NCBI GenBank assembly: GCA_934247855.1
Contig: CAKQKA010000008.1
Coordinates: 1 to 26,161 of the forward strand
Reading direction: 5' to 3'
Source of the DNA: an uncultured Clostridia bacterium
GTDB lineage: Bacteria; Bacillota; Clostridia; Christensenellales; Borkfalkiaceae
Length of the DNA stretch: 26,161 nucleotides
In this document: positions 23,389 through 26,161 of the stretch, in pieces
How positions within the stretch are numbered: position 1 is the stretch's first letter
Layout: each line of letters opens with the position of its first letter
Program-made: the position numbers and the translations under genes
The notes under the pieces: generated by a model
Told to the model about the DNA's origin: nothing
What the model saw: the letters and a program-made list of their open reading frames with translations, nothing else
The model's database searches: none

Positions 23389-25551
23389 ATGGAAATAATT
23401 CTTGCAAAATCCATAGGTTTTTGTTCGGGCGTGCGCCGCGCGGTCGATACGGCTATGAGTATGGGCGGCAAGGGTGTTTTCGTGCTCGGTGAGCTCATTC
23501 ATAACGAAACCGTAACGGCAAAACTTAAAGAAAAAGGCTCGGTTATCGTCAATTCGATCGACGAAATCGCGGGCGGCAAGGTAATAATCCGCTCGCATGG
23601 GGAGGGCAAAAAAGTCTTTCAGGCATTGAAAGATCGCGGCTTAGAAATAATCGACTGTACGTGTCCGTTCGTAGCACGAACGCAACGTATCGTCGAAGAG
23701 CATTACAAACAGGGGTTTCAGATAGTCATCGCGGGCGAAAAAAATCACCCGGAGGTCAAAGGGCTTGACGGTTGGTGCGAAAATACCGCTTTCGTAACCG
23801 ACGGAGAGGACGATTTGTCCCGCTTTTCCGGTAAAAAAGTCTGCGTTGTGGCTCAAACTACTTTTTCTGCCGCAAAATTTGATTTATTTTTGCAAAAAAT
23901 TAAGAAAAGTACCCTTAAAACAGTTGAGGTTTTCAACACGATTTGTTATACTACAAGGGAAAGACAAGAAGAAGCAAACAGACTATCGGAAATTTGCGAC
24001 TGCATGATTGTTATAGGGAGTGCTTCGAGCAGTAATACGCGTAAACTGTTCGATGTATGCCGCAAGAAATGCAAGTCCGTGTTTTTGATTGAAAGTGCGG
24101 ACTTAGTCGATATCAAAAATTTTAAATCATTTTATAAGTTGGGTATTGTTTCCGGAGCGTCAACGCCGAGGGAACAAACAATGGAGGTTTTCTTTAGTAT
24201 GGAAGAAAAGAACACTGGCGCCGAAGTAATCGTAAACGAAGCAACAACTGAAACCGTAACTGCACCTGAAGTTGCAGCAGAAGAGCCTAAGACCATGAGC
24301 GAAATGGAAGAAGCCGTTGCAAAAATGGACGACAAGGCCACGAAATTCAGAAAAGGTCAGAAGATTACTGCTACTATATCGTCTGCTACCGACGAGGGAC
24401 TCGCCGTATATATCAGCAACACGAAGAAAGAAATCCTTCTACCCAAAGAAGAAATCAACTGCGAAAATTACGATAAAGCCGAATATTCCAAGAAAGTCGG
24501 CGAAGAAATCGAAGTTAAGATCGTCGGTCTTAACCCCGTTCAGCTTTCCGAAAAAGCTATCGCCCGCGATTTAGAAGACGAAAAACTCGTTGCCGAAATC
24601 GCCGACGGTAATTCTATATTCAACGTCGTTATCGACGGTTTCAACAAGGGCGGTCTTATCGGTCACTATGCCGGTTTCGAAGTATTCGTTCCGTCTTCTC
24701 AGATCCGTATCGGTTTCGTAAGAGAACTCGATAAATACGTCGGCAAGACCTTAAGAGTTAAAGCCGAAAAAGTCGAAAACGGCAAGAGAAAACAAATCGT
24801 TGCTTCTCAGAGAGTTATACTCGAAGCCGAAAAAGCTCAGAGAGACGCAGAAAGAGCAGAGAAAGAAGAAGAATTCTTCGGCGCTGTATCCGTCGGCGAT
24901 ATCATCAAAGGTACCGTTGTCAGATTTGCTGCGTTCGGCGCTTTCGTCGACGTAAACGGAATCGACTGTCTTGCTCATATTTCCGACCTGTCCTGGACGG
25001 GCTGCAATGCTCCTTCCGACGTTTTGGAAATCGGTAAAGAATACGAATTTAAAGTTCTTAAATGCGACAAAGAAACCAAGAAAGTTTCTTTGGGATATAA
25101 ACAGCTTCAACCCAGACCTTGGGATCTCGTTCCCGGCAAATACATGGTCGGCGACATCGTAAAGGGTAAAGTAGTAAGAATCGTTCCGTTCGGTGCTTTC
25201 GTTGAACTCGAAAAGGGCATCGACGGTTTGGTTCACGTTTCCCAAATCTCTCACGAATGGTTAGAGAATCCCACTTCCGCTCTTAAAGTAGGCGAAGAGG
25301 TAGAAGCTAAGATCATCGCTATCGATCACGAAAAGGAAAAGATTACTCTCTCCATCAAGGCTATGACTCCCGCTCCCGAGAACGCTGCTAAGGCTCCCAG
25401 AAAGGATCACGAAGCTGAAGGCGAAGACGGCGAAAAGGCTGCAAGAAAGCCCCGCAGACAGAGAAACGATGCTGACGACGGCGAACTCAAAGAATGGAAA
25501 GAAGACAGCAACAGCGGTGTTTCCATTGCCGAGTTGCTCGCTAACAAGTAA
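23389..25551 (+). CDS. ispH: IspH (HMBPP reductase) fused to ribosomal protein S1 domains
   Basis: Bifunctional fusion known in Clostridia. N-part (1-about 270): 4-hydroxy-3-methylbut-2-enyl diphosphate reductase, last step of the MEP isoprenoid pathway. The [4Fe-4S] cysteines are C12 (GFCSGVRRAV), C92 (CTCPFV) and C187 (ICYTTRERQ), with active-site H38, H70, H120 and E122. After an acidic linker (about 271-318) come four S1 RNA-binding repeats: about 323-390, 405-476, 503-572 (KGTVVRFAAFGAFVDV) and 588-657 (KGKVVRIVPFGAFVEL), then a charged tail. The S1 part uses strongly biased codons (AGA, AAA, GAA), as in highly expressed genes, unlike the ispH part. GGAGAG precedes the ATG. An internal start at 24199 may produce S1 alone. 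Confidence 0.96.
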   Translation: MEIILAKSIGFCSGVRRAVDTAMSMGGKGVFVLGELIHNETVTAKLKEKGSVIVNSIDEIAGGKVIIRSHGEGKKVFQALKDRGLEIIDCTCPFVARTQRIVEEHYKQGFQIVIAGEKNHPEVKGLDGWCENTAFVTDGEDDLSRFSGKKVCVVAQTTFSAAKFDLFLQKIKKSTLKTVEVFNTICYTTRERQEEANRLSEICDCMIVIGSASSSNTRKLFDVCRKKCKSVFLIESADLVDIKNFKSFYKLGIVSGASTPREQTMEVFFSMEEKNTGAEVIVNEATTETVTAPEVAAEEPKTMSEMEEAVAKMDDKATKFRKGQKITATISSATDEGLAVYISNTKKEILLPKEEINCENYDKAEYSKKVGEEIEVKIVGLNPVQLSEKAIARDLEDEKLVAEIADGNSIFNVVIDGFNKGGLIGHYAGFEVFVPSSQIRIGFVRELDKYVGKTLRVKAEKVENGKRKQIVASQRVILEAEKAQRDAERAEKEEEFFGAVSVGDIIKGTVVRFAAFGAFVDVNGIDCLAHISDLSWTGCNAPSDVLEIGKEYEFKVLKCDKETKKVSLGYKQLQPRPWDLVPGKYMVGDIVKGKVVRIVPFGAFVELEKGIDGLVHVSQISHEWLENPTSALKVGEEVEAKIIAIDHEKEKITLSIKAMTPAPENAAKAPRKDHEAEGEDGEKAARKPRRQRNDADDGELKEWKEDSNSGVSIAELLANK
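24183..24201 (+). promoter_or_regulatory. possible internal ribosome site and start for a stand-alone S1 product
   Basis: GGAGG (24183-24187) lies 11 nt before an in-frame ATG (24199-24201, Met271), exactly at the junction between the IspH domain and the linker. Initiation here would give a 450-residue protein with all four S1 repeats. Confidence 0.5.
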
Positions 25552-25572
25552 TTTATAATCTTAAAAAATATG

Positions 25573-25605
25573 CAACGGCGCAGAATTTTCTGCGCCGTTG
25601 TTTTT
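25573..25605 (+). terminator. strong intrinsic terminator after ispH-S1
   Basis: Perfect 12-bp stem CAACGGCGCAGA/TCTGCGCCGTTG (25573-25584/25589-25600) with an ATTT loop, then T5. It begins 21 nt after the stop. Confidence 0.95.
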
Positions 25606-25641
25606 AAGGAGAAAAGGATAAAAATTTGTACAATTTCCGTG

Positions 25642-25726
25642 CTTTATACGGTTTTTCAGCCGTTATTAACAAAACGAACTAATTGAGTTAATAAGGATAA
25701 AAATCGGCTGAATAGGGCGTATAAAG
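25642..25726. repeat. triple-nested inverted repeat
   Basis: Three concentric pairs: CTTTATACG/CGTATAAAG (25642-25650/25718-25726), CAGCCG/CGGCTG (25657-25662/25705-25710) and TTATTAAC/GTTAATAA (25663-25670/25687-25694). They enclose about 16 nt. It lies between the ispH-S1 terminator and the YjzC-like stop. No T-run follows on either side, so it is not an ordinary terminator; it may be a small MITE-like element or a structured RNA. Confidence 0.5.
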
Positions 25727-25729
25727 GCG

Positions 25730-25885
25730 TCAGCCGTCTACTTCATAGAAATAGTCCTTACTTTGCGTAGGCGGCAATCTGTCGCCTTTCTTTACGGATA
25801 CTTTGTCAAGAGTTTTGCCTTGACTGTCGATTACTTTGTAATAGCCTGTTTTCGGCGCAATATCGCCCGGATTGAGTTTTCTCAT
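25730..25885 (-). CDS. small YjzC-like protein
   Basis: 51 residues: MRKLNPGDIAPKTGYYKVID, then GKTLDKVSVKKGDRLPPTQ and a C-terminal YFYEVDG. GGAGG lies 5 nt before the ATG at 25885, which makes it a convincing gene despite its length. The PGDxAPxTGxY start and KKGDRLPPT motif resemble the YjzC family of small Firmicutes proteins, whose function is unknown. It is convergent with ispH-S1. A possible minus-strand promoter, TTGTTC with TATATT 19 nt on, lies near 25998-25968. Homology is from memory and moderate. Confidence 0.75.
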   Translation of the reverse strand: MRKLNPGDIAPKTGYYKVIDSQGKTLDKVSVKKGDRLPPTQSKDYFYEVDG

Positions 25886-26161
25886 AATACCTCCGTTAAT
25901 TTTTAATGCAAGCTATTTGTTTTTTTTGCTTGCGTTTTAAGTTTTGCCTATCAAGCATAAAAATATACGTATTTCCGACACCATTAGAACAATTTTTGCG
26001 CCGTCAAGTCGATTTGTGTTGCATTAGCCACAGTCTAACTCGGTCTTACCTTGCATTTTTAGGTAAAATAGGGCGCGTGAGTGCGTTAATTCCAAACGGT
26101 AAACATCGAGCGGAACGCTGTATTAGCAAAAACACGGGCGCAATACCGAGGTTCGTTTTAT
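25886..26161. other. right-end segment with no recognisable gene
   Basis: About 276 bp. All frames carry stops. It contains small hairpins GCAAGC/GCTTGC (25908-25913/25928-25933) and TTACCT/AGGTAA (26046-26051/26061-26066). One minus-strand frame stays open from the right edge for about 39 codons and could be the end of a gene or a decayed copy of a repeated sequence, but shows no motif. Confidence 0.4.

Noticed and set aside
1..26161. CRISPR array, tRNA/rRNA genes, prophage or defence system
   Set aside because: No regularly spaced repeats, no tRNA-like or rRNA-like segments, and no integrase, transposase, restriction or toxin-antitoxin genes were recognised on either strand.

Overview
The window looks like chromosomal DNA of an uncultured, gut-type member of the Clostridia (Firmicutes). 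Base composition is moderate (mid-40s % GC by eye), promoters match TTGxxx-17-TATAAT, and ribosome sites are GGAGG-like. Several gene arrangements are clostridial: lon next to engB, an ispH gene fused to ribosomal protein S1 domains, the run HI0933-type flavoprotein / cmk / plsC / ispH-S1, and a class-II (Firmicutes) galT. No rRNA, tRNA, CRISPR array, phage block or intact transposase was found.

Layout. 1-376 (-): the N-terminal part of a short-chain dehydrogenase running off the left edge, apparently on a leaderless transcript. 596-3673 (+): lon and engB. 3674-3990: a non-coding structured segment ending in a bidirectional terminator. 4028-5237 (-): an HPr/Crh-like protein that lacks the PTS histidine, then a DUF4364 winged-helix protein and a TSCPD-domain protein. 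5332-6267: almost 1 kb without a gene, made of hairpins and degenerate intergenic repeats. 6268-7663 (+): an unrecognised helical protein and an ADP-ribose-type Nudix hydrolase. 7794-8108 (-): a DUF1294 membrane protein. 8228-9315 (+): nrdR and a lipoprotein. 9530-9991 (+): an HNH-type zinc protein behind a possible attenuator. 10038-12220 (+): a DedA/TVP38 membrane protein overlapping a Y-family DNA polymerase. 12435-14501 (+): galT and a PPC/DUF296 protein, closed by a terminator.

14825-21837 (+) is the most distinctive part. It is a tightly packed operon with a strong promoter, encoding an acyl-CoA-type carboxyltransferase, an OadG-like small membrane subunit, a stand-alone biotin carrier, the OadB sodium-pump subunit and an OadA/5S-type carboxyltransferase. 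surE and an HI0933 flavoprotein are translationally coupled downstream. Having both a 12S-like and a 5S-like carboxyltransferase with one biotin carrier and one beta subunit suggests a transcarboxylase joined to a Na+ pump. 21937-25605 (+) holds cmk, plsC and the ispH-S1 fusion, which has a possible internal start for S1 alone, and ends in a strong terminator. The right end carries a triple-nested inverted repeat, a 51-residue YjzC-like protein on the minus strand and about 280 bp without a recognisable gene.

Most genes are housekeeping or central metabolism. No new defence or mobile system was seen. The best leads are the two-carboxyltransferase operon with its divergent first subunit, the His-less HPr, the internal S1 start, and the unexplained structured intergenic segments at about 3.8 kb, 5.5-6.0 kb, 9.4 kb and 25.7 kb.
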